Assembly: GCF_918797505.1 (NCBI RefSeq)
Contig: NC_092797.1
Span: 36,655,372 to 36,719,371, forward strand
Direction of reading: 5' to 3'
Length of the DNA stretch: 64,000 nucleotides
From: Bemisia tabaci
Lineage: Eukaryota; Arthropoda; Insecta; Hemiptera; Aleyrodidae
Made by a program: the position numbers and the translations under genes. The notes under the pieces are model-generated. The model had not been told where the DNA came from. It searched no databases and saw only the letters and a program-made list of their open reading frames with translations. Below are positions 63,701 to 64,000 of the stretch, in pieces. The first letter of the stretch is position 1; every line of letters begins with the position of its first letter.

Positions 63701-64000
63701 ATAGGGAAGATGTAGGTATACTGACCATTTCTTGAAGATTTTCCTCAATGTAGGCCTTCATATCATGGGTTTGGAGGATTGAGAAAGTTTTATAACATAG
63801 TTTTGAGATTTCCGCTTTGCTTTCCAGGAGATAGGTGAACAGTGCCTGAAATTTTTTTTGTTCTAATTAAAGCATCATTTCGATCTCTATGAGTTTTAAT
63901 TTTTTCCATTTCAAAGTAGTTTCTCCATCCATTCTGCAAAAACTCATGATCTGCTGGTGACAGATACTGTTTTAACAATTCTACATTTTTTGCTAGTAGG
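60733..64000 (-). CDS. IQ-motif coiled-coil protein, DRC9/DRC10-like, 3' part
   Basis: Minus-strand exons 63845-63726, 63283-62991, 62614-62465, 62021-61892 and 60948-60733 join in frame (phases 0, 2, 2, 0) to 302 C-terminal residues; the 5' end lies beyond 64000. The chain is nearly all charged coiled coil (AEEELAEVHVKYKDQKNQYE, TEEKLKGLQEFNKEREEAL) and ends with one IQ motif (ARKIQRCVRNYLAK), expected to bind calmodulin, and a lysine/glycine-rich tail. This layout fits the axonemal nexin-dynein regulatory complex subunits DRC9 (IQCG) and DRC10 (IQCD), which in insects serve sperm flagella and ciliated neurons; the choice between them is open. The region 63846-64000 is also open in a neighbouring frame and looks coding; see the frameshift finding. 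AATAAA is at 60639-60634 (minus). Confidence 0.75.

Overview
The window is nuclear DNA from an animal, almost certainly an insect. It has spliced genes with GT-AG introns, an insect-type gustatory receptor, a secreted insect-type GMC oxidoreductase, and dense short inverted-repeat transposons. A sap-sucking hemipteran such as a whitefly (Bemisia-like) is my best guess, from overall look only; no sequence search was possible. Exon borders were set by hand from splice consensus, phase continuity and family conservation.

The left half (1-31 kb) is repeat-rich and holds two plus-strand genes. A five-exon GMC oxidoreductase (615 aa; 1646-9933) has introns filled with inverted-repeat elements, including a pogo/Tigger-like element with TA flanks and one element nested in another. 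A gene-poor 8 kb gap follows, with foldbacks, a tRNA-derived SINE and diverged tandem repeats. A six-exon gustatory receptor (436 aa; 17934-30521) then spans 12.6 kb. Its introns hold a 923-bp near-perfect palindrome flanked by a 9-bp direct repeat, two copies of a 510-bp foldback (one split by a 1.07-kb insert), a 503-bp sequence present twice in inverted orientation, and an array of about 306-bp tandem repeats that also turns around into inverted copies.

The right half (31-64 kb) is a compact run of conserved housekeeping-type genes: RWDD4 (minus, 190 aa), selenoprotein S/VIMP with Cys in the selenocysteine position (plus, 171 aa), the mitochondrial 2'-O-methyltransferase MRM2/FTSJ2 (minus, 243 aa), a SWAP-70/DEF6-type PH plus coiled-coil protein (plus, 542 aa), and the 3' part of an IQ-motif coiled-coil protein resembling dynein regulatory complex subunits DRC9/DRC10 (minus, running off the right edge). 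They alternate in strand: two head-to-head pairs (RWDD4/SELENOS, MRM2/SWAP70) separated by about 2 kb, with tail-to-tail joins between pairs. These genes act in unrelated processes (ER quality control, mitochondrial ribosome maturation, Rho-GTPase/actin signalling, ciliary motility), so the neighbourhood is not a pathway cluster.

Most notable: the Cys form of selenoprotein S with a rearranged redox tail; the 923-bp palindrome with its target duplication, a candidate hairpin-RNA source; palindromic repeat stems that differ between copies yet keep pairing; the inverted 503-bp pair around a tandem array; and a sharp codon-usage switch inside the receptor gene.
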